A stretch of DNA of 64,000 nt from the NCBI RefSeq assembly GCF_001687325.1, contig NZ_LZRD01000007.1:1786-65785 (forward strand), written 5' to 3'. The stretch is from Streptomyces sp. PTY087I2. GTDB lineage: Bacteria; Actinomycetota; Actinomycetes; Streptomycetales; Streptomycetaceae. Below are positions 33,174 to 42,334 of this stretch, piece by piece. Position numbers and translations under genes: made by a program. The first letter of the stretch is position 1; each line of letters begins with the position of its first letter. A model generated the notes under the pieces. That model was not told where the DNA came from. It made no database searches and saw only the letters and a list, made by a program, of their open reading frames with translations.

Positions 33174-33519
33174 GGAATCTCCTCGCGACGCGGGTGCGGC
33201 GATCTGGGGGACGTTGGATGTCAAGGGAGGCCTCTCTACCGGCGGGGGACGGTGATGTACCTCCTGGACAACGGCACGGAGGGCACGACGAAGCGGTTCA
33301 CCGCGTCTTTCGCGTTCTCGTTCGCCTTCCCGGAGGTGTCGCCGTTCGGCCGGTTGGCGGCGCCTCACCCGTTCACATTCGGCCGCATCGGTCACTCTTC
33401 GAACTCACTTGCCCGTAAACGTTGATGCGCCGGGATGATCAGCGATAGCTTCACTCGTCATGTACGCGACCGAACACGCCAGGTGTCCGGTCGTTCGGCA
33501 CGGATGATGTGGAGAACCC
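33174..33519. other. gene-free divergent promoter region with an inverted repeat
   Basis: 346 bases between the DUF485/symporter operon and the subtilase gene. The only structure seen is an imperfect inverted repeat, CGACCGAACAC (33467-33477) with GTGTCCGGTCG (33483-33493), ten of eleven pairs, 26 bases before the subtilase ATG. It could be an operator or a 5' UTR hairpin. No gene or RNA is evident. Confidence 0.5.
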
Positions 33520-35058
33520 ATGGCTCATCTGGCATCGAGACGGACCCGCGCACTCGCGGTCCCCGTCGGACTCGCGCTGACCGCCTCGATCGGCTTCCTG
33601 CCGACGGCGACGGCCACGGCGGCGCCCACCGGCGAGCAGGCCGCCGCGAGCGTGCGGACCGACGGGCCGAAGCTCTCCTACGTGGTCAACGTCCGGGGCG
33701 GCCACGGCACGGTGAAGGACGTCAAGAAGGCGATCGCCAAGGCCGGCGGCACCGTCGTCGTCGCCTATGAGCAGATCGGCGTCATCGTCGTCCACTCGCA
33801 GAACCCGGCCTTCGGCGAAACGATCCGCCGCGCGCGGGGCGTGGAGTCGGCGGGCGCCACCCGCACGAACCCGATCGTGCCACAGGCCACGAAGGACATC
33901 GGGTCGATAGCGGAGCCGCTCACCGCCGAGCAGGCGGCGGCCGCCGCCGCGGACGCGAAGGCCGGCGAGGACCCGCTGGAGCCCCTCCAGTGGTCGCTGC
34001 CCGCGATCAAGGCGGACAAGGCGCACCAGAAGTCGCTGGGCTCGAAGAAGGTGACGGTCGCCGTCATCGACACGGGCGTCGACGACACCCACCCGGACCT
34101 GGCCCCGAACTTCGACGCGCGCGCCTCGGTGAACTGTGTGTCGGGCGCTCCGGACACCACCGCCGGTTCCTGGCGTCCGGCGGCGGGCGAGAGCGACCAC
34201 GGCACGCACGTGGCGGGCACCATCGCCGCCGCGAAGAACGGCGTCGGCGTCACCGGTGTCGCCCCGGGCGTCAAGGTGTCGGGCATCAAGGTGTCGAACC
34301 CGGACGGGTACTTCTACACCGAGGCCGTCGTCTGCGGGTTCCTCTGGGCCGCGGAGCACGGCGTCGATGTGACCAACAACAGCTATTACACCGACCCGTG
34401 GATGTTCAACTGCAAGAACGACGCCGACCAGGGTGCCCTGGTCGACGCGCTGACCCGCGCCGTGAAGTACGCGGAGCGCAAGGGCACGGTCCATGTCGCC
34501 GCGGCGGGCAACTCCCGCCAGGACCTGGCGTCCTCCGCGATCGAGGACACGACCAGCCCGAACGACTCCGAGACGGTCACGCGGACGGTCGACCCGAAGC
34601 TGTGCCCGGACATCCCGACCATGCTGCCGGGTGTCGTGACGGTCTCCGCGACGGGTGCGAAGGGCCTGAAGTCCTCGTACTCGAACTACGGCAAGGGGAT
34701 CATCGACGTGGCGGCCCCGGGCGGTGACTCGACGGTCTACCAGACCCCCGAGCCGCCCGCCGTCAACGGCCTGATCCTCTCCACGCTGCCGGGCGGCAAG
34801 TTCGGCTACAAGGCCGGTACGTCGATGGCGTCCCCGCATGTCGCGGGCGTCGTGGCACTGATCAAGTCCAAGCACCCCTACGCTTCGCCGGCCGCCGTCA
34901 AGGCGCTGCTGACGCTGGAGGCGGACGCGAAGGCGTGCGGCGAGCCGTACGACATCGACGGTGACGGTGTCATCGACGCGGTCTGCGAGGGCGGCAAGAA
35001 CTACAACGGCTTCTACGGGGCCGGAGTGGTGGACGCGCTGGACGCGGTGCGCTGGTAG
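33520..35058 (+). CDS. secreted subtilisin-like serine protease (S8)
   Basis: 512 aa, ATG start. A Sec signal (RTRALAVPVGLALTASIGFL, cleavage near ATA-AP around residue 35) precedes an inhibitor-I9-like propeptide (~50-120, SYVVNVRGGHGTVKDVKKAI) and the S8 catalytic domain. The triad is Asp184 in VAVIDTGVDDTHPD, His227 in SDHGTHVAGT, and Ser in AGTSMASPHVAG near residue 437; the oxyanion Asn lies in AAAGNSR. The domain ends near residue 495 with a short tail, so there is no P-domain or wall anchor. An extracellular protease for nutrition or protein maturation. A perfect 17-bp hairpin follows. Confidence 0.94.
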   Translation: MAHLASRRTRALAVPVGLALTASIGFLPTATATAAPTGEQAAASVRTDGPKLSYVVNVRGGHGTVKDVKKAIAKAGGTVVVAYEQIGVIVVHSQNPAFGETIRRARGVESAGATRTNPIVPQATKDIGSIAEPLTAEQAAAAAADAKAGEDPLEPLQWSLPAIKADKAHQKSLGSKKVTVAVIDTGVDDTHPDLAPNFDARASVNCVSGAPDTTAGSWRPAAGESDHGTHVAGTIAAAKNGVGVTGVAPGVKVSGIKVSNPDGYFYTEAVVCGFLWAAEHGVDVTNNSYYTDPWMFNCKNDADQGALVDALTRAVKYAERKGTVHVAAAGNSRQDLASSAIEDTTSPNDSETVTRTVDPKLCPDIPTMLPGVVTVSATGAKGLKSSYSNYGKGIIDVAAPGGDSTVYQTPEPPAVNGLILSTLPGGKFGYKAGTSMASPHVAGVVALIKSKHPYASPAAVKALLTLEADAKACGEPYDIDGDGVIDAVCEGGKNYNGFYGAGVVDALDAVRW

Positions 35059-35077
35059 CAGCACATCGCGGTACGGC

Positions 35078-35115
35078 CGAGGGGCCCGGGGAGATCGTTC
35101 TCCCCGGGCCCCTCG
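35078..35115. terminator. terminator after the subtilase gene
   Basis: Perfect 17-bp stem CGAGGGGCCCGGGGAGA/TCTCCCCGGGCCCCTCG with tetraloop TCGT, between convergent genes. Confidence 0.9.
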
Positions 35116-35128
35116 GGCATTCCCGGAC

Positions 35129-35823
35129 TCATGCCCCCGGCGTGTCCTTCGTCGTGTCCTGCGTGAGCACCCCGAGGGTCAGCAGGGCCTGTGCGGCGAT
35201 GTAGGTGAGCATGACCCAGAAGTCGGGGGCGGGCGCCTGCGGCCACTCGGCGATACCGGTGGCGATGAGGGCGTCCGAGAGCAGGAAGAGCGCGCCGCCG
35301 GCCGCCGCGTACGGTCCGAACACGCCCGCCCGCCAGGCCATGGCAGTGAGCAGCAGGCTGTAGCCGGTGAGCGGGATCCGCAGGTCCGCCGGGAGGTCCG
35401 GCCAGATCAGCACGAGGAAGACGACGAGGACGACGGCGTACCCGGCCCCGGTGGCCAGCGGCGCGGGACCCCGGCCTGGCCCCTCCCCCCGCCCGAACAG
35501 CGTCAGGTAGCAGACATGGCCGACGGCGAACGACCCCATGCCGACCAGGAAGGCCAGGTCGTTGTCGGCGAGCAGGAAGACGTCGCCGCCCCACCCGAAC
35601 AGCAGGGCCGCGACGAGCAGTCGGGGTGCGCCGCGCAGCGCCGCGTACCCGGCGAGCAGCGGCATCAGCAGCGGTTTGGCGACCAGATGGACGGTCTCGG
35701 CCCCGGCGAGGAGCCCGGCGAGGTCGGCCGCGGCGACGAGGAGGAAGGCGAGGAGCACGGGGCGGGCGAAGCGCTCGGCCCGCCCGCCGGTGCCGCTGGA
35801 GCCGGGGCGGGCGGCGGTGGCGG

Positions 35824-35827
<4 letters not shown>
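35129..35827 (-). CDS. lysoplasmalogenase (YhhN/TMEM86 family)
   Basis: 232 aa, GTG start overlapping the preceding stop (GTGA). Integral membrane protein with about eight helices; motifs HLVAKPLLMPLLAGYAALRG, LLFGWGGDVFLL and GMGSFAVGHVCYLTLF, the last two carrying the conserved acid and His of the family. Characterised members hydrolyse the vinyl ether of lysoplasmalogens; the bacterial substrate is often uncertain. Coupled to the sterol-desaturase-like gene upstream, which suggests a shared role in lipid metabolism. Confidence 0.85.
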
Positions 35828-36777
<950 letters not shown>

Positions 36778-36926
36778 GCGAGCACCGTAGGGCCGCCGGT
36801 CGGTGAGGGCTAGAGGTTGTTACCCACAAGTATGCGAGACCTGCTGTCAGCAGTCTTTGGCACCTTCTGCCAAGAGCCGGCGTCATAGGATCTGCGGATA
36901 CGGGTCGCCGAGGGGGAGGAACGCGC

Positions 36927-39900
36927 TTGTCCGGTACGGAAGTTGCCCTGTTACGGCTGGCCACGACGGTGGCCGGTGCGGCGGCCAAGGCGCTGCTGAC
37001 CCCTCGGCCGGGCGCGGGCCTGGTCCCGGACCCGGTCCGTCCGCTCCCCCGCCCCGCGAAGCCGGACCGCTTGGCGAAGGTGCTCGCGGGCCGCGTGTCG
37101 GAGTCGTACGCGGACCTGCCCGAGCACGAGCGGCTGGCCGCGCTCACCTCCGTACAGGACACGCTCGCGGCGGATGCCCTGGACACCGGCCGGCTGTTCG
37201 CGCTGGAGCTGGACCCGGAGCGGCTGCGGGCGGAGCTGTCGGCCCCGGCGCCCGGACTCTCGGCCCGTTCCCTCGATCTGTACGAGGACCTCCTCGGCCG
37301 CTGCTGCGTGCATCTGGTGGAGCAGCTGACCGCGCACCCGTCGTTCGCAGCGCGGGCGGCGGTGGAGCAGGTCCGTGCGGTGGGGCGGACGCGGGAGTTG
37401 GTGGAGGAGGTCCGGGACCGGGTGGGGGCGCGGCCGGACGCGGCGGATCTGGAGTTCGAGGGGCGGTATGCGGAGTTCATGGCAACGGCCAACAGCCGGA
37501 TGGGGCTGTTCGGGCTGACGCTGGGCAGGACCGCGAGCGAGTGGCCGCTGGACACCGCGTATCTCGGCCTGGAGGTCAGCGGCGACTACGGGATCACCGA
37601 CCTGCACGGTGCGCACCATCTGAACCAGAGGACCACGGTCCGCATCGAGCAGGCGCTCGGCGAGCAGGACCGGCTGCTGCTGCGGGGCCCGGCCGGTTCC
37701 GGCAAGAGCACCCTGGTGCAGTGGCTGGCGCTGAACGCGGCCCGGCAGTCGTTCGGCAGCGAGCTGGCCGACTGGAACCGGTGCGTCCCCTTCGTGCTGA
37801 GGCTGCGCGCTTTCACGGCCCTCGACGCGCTGCCCGCCCCGGCGGAGTTCCTGCGCGCGGCCGGTGTCCCGCTGCACGGCTCGGCCCCGGCGGGGTGGGC
37901 GGACCGGATGCTGGGGCAGGGCCGGGCGCTGGTCCTGGTGGACGGGGTCGACGAGGTGCCGGACCGGCTGCGCAAGCGCACGGAGCGCTGGCTGAAGGAC
38001 CTGATCGTCGCGTATCCCCGGGCCAAGTACGTGGTGACGACCCGCCCCTCCGCCGTCCCCGAGACCTGGTTGTCGGGCTCCGGCTTCGAGCCGCACACGC
38101 TGCTGGCGATGCGCCAGGAGGACGTGCGGGCGTTCATCGGCCACTGGCACCGGGCGGCTCGTTCGGAGTGTGCCTCCGAGGCGGAGCGCGCTGAGCTGGA
38201 ACGGTACGAGAACGCCCTGCGCCGGGCCGTCGGCACCCGCCGGGACCTGGGCCTCCTCGCGACGAACCCACTGATGTGCGCCCTGCTCTGCGCGCTGAAC
38301 CGGGACCGCCGGATGCAGCTGCCCCGGGCCCGCAAGGAGCTGTACGACGCGGCGCTGGACATGCTGCTGGTACGCCGCGACACCGAGCGCGAGATCATCG
38401 GGGTGGAGGGCGTCGACCTGACCCGGGAGGAGCAGACGGCGCTGCTCCAGCGCCTCGCGTACTGGCTGATCCGCAACGGCTTGGTCGAGGCGGGGCAGGA
38501 CGAGGTGGTGGCCCTGATCGCGGACTGGCTGCGGGCCATGTCGCAGGTCCGGGGCGACCCCGACCAGGTCTTCGCACATCTGCTCAACCGCAGCGGCCTG
38601 CTGCGCGAACCGGCCCCGGGCGCGGTGGGGTTCGTGCACCGCACGTTCCAGGACTACCTGGGCGCGAAGGCGGCGGTGGAGGCCCGCGACTTCGGCGTCC
38701 TGGTCCGCCATGCCCATGAGGACCAGTGGGACGACGTGGTCCAGATGGCGGTGGGGCACGCCAGGCCGGATGAGCGGGCGTCGCTGCTCACGGCTCTGCT
38801 GGAGCGGGCGGACGGGGAGCCGGAGCACGGGCACCGGCTGGTGCTGCTGGCGGCGGGGAGTCTGGCGCACGCACCTGAGCTGGATCCGGCGGTGCGGGAG
38901 GACGTGGAGGCGCGGACGGGGAGATTGCTGCCGCCGGACGACCGGGAGGGCATCGACGAGTTGGCCAAGGTGGGCGAGCTGGCCCTGGAGCTGCTGTCCG
39001 CGATGCTGGACGGGTTGACCGAGCGGGAAGCCGCATCGACCGTCCGGACAGCGGCGGCCGTGGGCGGGGACGTCGCGTACGAGCTCGTCAAGCAGTTCCG
39101 CGACGACGAGCGGAACTTGGTCACGGAGGCGTTGTCCCTGGCCTGGGAGGCGTTCGACCCCGACCTGTACGCGCGCGAGGTGATGGCGCCCCGCTCCTGG
39201 GACGACAACTACGTGTACGTAAAGTCCGATGCGCAGCTCTCGGCCCTGCGCGAGATACCGCGGGTGCGGGGCCTGAACGTGGCGGGCGACCGCCGGGGTC
39301 TGCCCCAGGCGATTTCCTCCCTGAGCCTGGAGCGCATCTTCGTGTGGCAGAACGGGCGGGTGACAGACCTGGCCCCTCTCGCTGCGATGCCCCTCCTCCG
39401 CGAGATCGGACTGAGCCACTGCCCGCGGGTCCAGAACCTGGAACCGCTCGCACGTTCCGGGCTGGAATGGCTCTCGCTCGTCCAGCTCCATCCCTCTCTC
39501 GACCCCACGCCGCTCACCGGGATGCCGGACCTCCGCCACCTCGTGCTCGGCCATCCGTTCCTCATGGAGTGCGTGGGCGAGCTTCCCGTATGCGATCAGC
39601 TGACCGGACTCGACCTGCTGTCCGAGACCCGTTACCTGAGCCTGGAGGGCCTCGAACGCTGGACGGGGCTGAAGTCGCTGGCCCTCTATGGCCGGACCCA
39701 CTATCAGCAGCTCGTCCGCATGCCGTCGCTGCACGGGCTGGAGCGCCTTCATCTCGTCCGGACACCTGATCTGGACCTGCGTGAGGCAGTGCCTTTCACC
39801 GCGCTGCGTGAGCTCATTCTGTACCCGAGCGGCGAGCCCTACGACCTCGCGCCCCTGGTGGACCTCCCGTCTCTCACCACTCTCGGCCTCCACGGTGACG

Positions 39901-40022
39901 GGGGCCCGTTCGACCTCACCCCGCTGTCGGGCATGGACAACCTGACGATCCATGTGGCGTACGGCTCCCACGTCACCGGCACCCACCTCTTCCCACCGGA
40001 GCGCATCGTCCGCCTCCCCTGA
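36927..40022 (+). CDS. NACHT-domain STAND NTPase with C-terminal leucine-rich repeats (bacterial NLR-like)
   Basis: 1031 aa. TTG start at 36927 with GGGGGAGGA eight bases upstream. N-terminal helical region (1-230, no enzyme motif; resembles the NACHT N-terminal helical domains of actinobacteria). NACHT NTPase follows: Walker A GPAGSGKST (254-262), Walker B ALVLVDGVDEVP (334-345), sensor TTRPSA (371-376), then helical winged regions (LLATNPLMCALLCALN; VGFVHRTFQDYLGAKAAVE). A HEAT-like middle (~620-760) leads to leucine-rich repeats (~765-1020: VTDLAPLAAMPLLREIGLSH, LTGMPDLRHLVLGH, LEGLERWTGLKSLALYG). Related bacterial NACHT proteins sense phage and trigger abortive responses; no toxic effector domain is recognisable. 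Codon 9 is TTA, the bldA-dependent leucine codon. Confidence 0.9.
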   Translation: MSGTEVALLRLATTVAGAAAKALLTPRPGAGLVPDPVRPLPRPAKPDRLAKVLAGRVSESYADLPEHERLAALTSVQDTLAADALDTGRLFALELDPERLRAELSAPAPGLSARSLDLYEDLLGRCCVHLVEQLTAHPSFAARAAVEQVRAVGRTRELVEEVRDRVGARPDAADLEFEGRYAEFMATANSRMGLFGLTLGRTASEWPLDTAYLGLEVSGDYGITDLHGAHHLNQRTTVRIEQALGEQDRLLLRGPAGSGKSTLVQWLALNAARQSFGSELADWNRCVPFVLRLRAFTALDALPAPAEFLRAAGVPLHGSAPAGWADRMLGQGRALVLVDGVDEVPDRLRKRTERWLKDLIVAYPRAKYVVTTRPSAVPETWLSGSGFEPHTLLAMRQEDVRAFIGHWHRAARSECASEAERAELERYENALRRAVGTRRDLGLLATNPLMCALLCALNRDRRMQLPRARKELYDAALDMLLVRRDTEREIIGVEGVDLTREEQTALLQRLAYWLIRNGLVEAGQDEVVALIADWLRAMSQVRGDPDQVFAHLLNRSGLLREPAPGAVGFVHRTFQDYLGAKAAVEARDFGVLVRHAHEDQWDDVVQMAVGHARPDERASLLTALLERADGEPEHGHRLVLLAAGSLAHAPELDPAVREDVEARTGRLLPPDDREGIDELAKVGELALELLSAMLDGLTEREAASTVRTAAAVGGDVAYELVKQFRDDERNLVTEALSLAWEAFDPDLYAREVMAPRSWDDNYVYVKSDAQLSALREIPRVRGLNVAGDRRGLPQAISSLSLERIFVWQNGRVTDLAPLAAMPLLREIGLSHCPRVQNLEPLARSGLEWLSLVQLHPSLDPTPLTGMPDLRHLVLGHPFLMECVGELPVCDQLTGLDLLSETRYLSLEGLERWTGLKSLALYGRTHYQQLVRMPSLHGLERLHLVRTPDLDLREAVPFTALRELILYPSGEPYDLAPLVDLPSLTTLGLHGDGGPFDLTPLSGMDNLTIHVAYGSHVTGTHLFPPERIVRLP

Positions 40023-40083
40023 CCCACCCCCGCGGGGCGGCCGAATAGGGCCCTGTCAGTCCCGGCCCGTATTCTCTGTGACC

Positions 40084-41109
40084 ATGCTCGACGACCGCGT
40101 AACAGCCGCACCGTGGCCGACCGCCTACCCCCAGGGGTACGCGGTCGTCGACGTGGAGACCACCGGCCTCGCCCGCGACGACCGGATCATCTCCGCCGCC
40201 GTCTACCGGCTGGACGCCCTGGGCAACGTCGAGGACCACTGGTACACGCTGGTCAACCCGGAGCGCGACCCCGGGCCCGTCTGGATCCACGGGCTGACGA
40301 GCGACGTGCTCGAAGGGGCGCCGCTCTTTCCCGAGGTGGCCGAGGAGTTGTCCGCGCGGCTCGCGGACCGGGTGCTCGTCGCGCACAACGCGGCGTTCGA
40401 CTGGTCGATGATCGCCCGGGAGTACGCCCGGGCCTCGGTCGTCGCGCCGGTCGAGCAGCGGCTGTGCACGATCGCGCTCGCCAAGGAGCTGCGGCTGCCG
40501 CTGCCCAACCACAAGCTGGCCTCGCTCGCCGCGCACTTCGGGGTCGTCCAGCAGCAGGCCCACCACGCCCTGGACGACGCCCGGGTGCTGGCCGAGGCGT
40601 TCCGGCCGAGTCTGCACGCGGCGGCCCGGGGCGGGGTGCGGCTGCCGTTGCTGGAGTGCCGGCCGCTGACCGAGTGGTCCGACTCCCCCGTCACCCCGCG
40701 CGTCGGGTATCGGGCCGCGCGGCAGCCGAACAGCTGGCGGCCCTCGCGGAAGCGGCCGGCCTGCCCGTATCCCAATCCGGGGCGGTACGAGAAGGAGAAG
40801 CCGCTCAAGCAGGGGATGCGGGTGGCCTTCTCCGGGGACACGTCGATCGACCGGGAGTTGCTGGAGGACCGGGCGATCGAGGCCGGGCTGCATGTGGCGA
40901 CCAGCGTGTCGCGGCTGACCAGTCTGCTGGTGACCAACGATCCGGACGCGGCCACCTCCAAGACGCAGAAGGCCAAGTCCTTCGGCACGCCGATCCTGGA
41001 GGAGAGCGCCTTCACCCATCTGCTGCGCGATGTGGCGCCCGCCGACGGGGCCGTCCTGCCGCAGCAGGCGTCGCCGCCGCCACCGGAGGCGACCGCGTCA
41101 TCGGAGTGA
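40084..41109 (+). CDS. DEDDh 3'-5' exonuclease with C-terminal BRCT domain
   Basis: 341 aa, ATG at 40084. The exonuclease domain of the DnaQ/Pol III epsilon type has all motifs: ExoI VVDVETTGLA, ExoII VLVAHNAAFDWSM, ExoIII HHALDDARVLAEA. A linker with NSWRPSRKRPACPYPNPGRY follows, then a BRCT domain (~245-325: LKQGMRVAFSGDTSIDRELL, EAGLHVATSVSRLTSLLVTN). Exonuclease plus BRCT in this order is seen in actinobacterial proteins thought to act in repair. It lies 61 bases after the NACHT gene on the same strand; whether they are co-transcribed is open. Confidence 0.9.
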   Translation: MLDDRVTAAPWPTAYPQGYAVVDVETTGLARDDRIISAAVYRLDALGNVEDHWYTLVNPERDPGPVWIHGLTSDVLEGAPLFPEVAEELSARLADRVLVAHNAAFDWSMIAREYARASVVAPVEQRLCTIALAKELRLPLPNHKLASLAAHFGVVQQQAHHALDDARVLAEAFRPSLHAAARGGVRLPLLECRPLTEWSDSPVTPRVGYRAARQPNSWRPSRKRPACPYPNPGRYEKEKPLKQGMRVAFSGDTSIDRELLEDRAIEAGLHVATSVSRLTSLLVTNDPDAATSKTQKAKSFGTPILEESAFTHLLRDVAPADGAVLPQQASPPPPEATASSE

Positions 41110-41172
41110 ACCGGGCACGACTCGCCCGGCAGCCGCTCGCCCGGGGCCGCCCGGCGTCCCACCCTGTGGCGC

Positions 41173-41406
41173 ATGGCACGTTGTGAGGTTTGCGGAAACG
41201 ACTACGGCATGTCCTTCGAGGTGCACGCACAAGGTGCGGTGCACGTCTTCGACTGCTTCTCCTGCGCCATCCACCGCATGGCGCCGATCTGTGAGCACTG
41301 CCGGGTCCAGGTGATCGGGCAGGGCGTCGAGGCCGACGGGCACTGGTACTGCGGCGCCCACTGCGCCCGCGCCGAGGGGAAGGCAGGCATCGTGGACAAA
41401 GTTTGA
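41173..41406 (+). CDS. small zinc-binding protein (prokaryotic metallothionein-like)
   Basis: 77 aa, ATG start. Cysteine-rich: CEVCGND near the start, DCFSCAIH, CEHCRVQVIG, and WYCGAHCAR, eight Cys with nearby His, enough for two zinc sites. The spacing CxxC...CxxC...CxxC...CxxxC resembles LIM/treble-clef fingers and the family labelled prokaryotic metallothionein. A role in zinc buffering or protein contact is possible. It lies between the exonuclease and SURF1 genes. Confidence 0.8.
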   Translation: MARCEVCGNDYGMSFEVHAQGAVHVFDCFSCAIHRMAPICEHCRVQVIGQGVEADGHWYCGAHCARAEGKAGIVDKV

Positions 41407-41484
41407 CAGGTCGCCTTATTGCCCGGCTTGTCCGGCAGCACCCCTGAGTGCCGCACCCCATGGCCCCGGTTGTACGGTCATGGG

Positions 41485-42288
41485 GTGTACCGCTTCCTGT
41501 TGACCCGGCAGTGGGTGATCCTCACCCTGCTCGGCCTCGCGCTGATCCCGACGATGATCGAGCTGGGTTTCTGGCAGTTCCACAAGCACGAGCACCGGGT
41601 CGAGCAGAACGCGCTGATCTCGCGGAACCTCGACGCGCGGCCGGTCCCGGTCACCGATCTCACCTCCGTCGGGCACACCGTCCCCCGCTCGGACTACTGG
41701 CGGACGGTCACCGCGACGGGCACGTTCGACACCGAGCACGAGGTGGTCGTACGCCGCCGGACCTCGGACGACGACCGCATCGGCGTACACGTCCTCACCC
41801 CGCTGGACCTCAAGGACGGCGGCACCGTCCTGATCAACCGGGGCTGGGTCCCGGCCGCGCCGAACCAGACCGCCTTCCCCGACGTACCGCCAGCGCCCCG
41901 GGGCGAAGTGACCGTCACCGGCCGGCTGAAGGCGGACGAGACGACCGGCAGCAGCGGCATCAAGGACCTGGCGGGGCTGCCGGACCGGCAGGTGATGCTG
42001 ATCAACAGCGAGCAGCAGTCCCAGCTGCTGTCCCGGAAGGTTCTCGGCGGGTACATCGAGCAGACCGAGCCCGCGCCGTCGGGTGATCTGCCCGAGCAGA
42101 TCGCCCGCCCCGACGACAGCTCGATCGGCCCGCACATGGCCTACGCCGTCCAGTGGTGGCTGTTCGTCGCCGCCGTCCCGGTCGGCTGGATCATTCTCGT
42201 ACGCCGGGAGAAGCGCGACCGCGAGCAGGCCGCGGCCGAGAACGCGACGGCGGACGCGCCCGAGCAGCCGGAACCGGCGAGCGCCTGA
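41485..42288 (+). CDS. SURF1 family protein (cytochrome oxidase assembly)
   Basis: 267 aa. The GTG at 41485 is chosen since YRFLLTRQWVILTLLGLALI is the family start; no clear Shine-Dalgarno is visible. Two membrane helices, residues ~8-27 and near 235 (YAVQWWLFVAAVPVGWIILV), enclose an extracytoplasmic domain with the SURF1 marks FWQFHKHEHRVEQNA, YWRTVTATGTFD, VLTPLDLKDGGTVLINRGWV. SURF1 helps insert heme a into the aa3 oxidase. The acidic Ala/Glu tail is cytosolic. No oxidase subunit genes are nearby. Confidence 0.92.
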   Translation: MYRFLLTRQWVILTLLGLALIPTMIELGFWQFHKHEHRVEQNALISRNLDARPVPVTDLTSVGHTVPRSDYWRTVTATGTFDTEHEVVVRRRTSDDDRIGVHVLTPLDLKDGGTVLINRGWVPAAPNQTAFPDVPPAPRGEVTVTGRLKADETTGSSGIKDLAGLPDRQVMLINSEQQSQLLSRKVLGGYIEQTEPAPSGDLPEQIARPDDSSIGPHMAYAVQWWLFVAAVPVGWIILVRREKRDREQAAAENATADAPEQPEPASA

Positions 42289-42334
42289 GACCACGGGCTG
42301 GTTGACAACCGTCCGGTTCGGGAAAACGCCTGGC

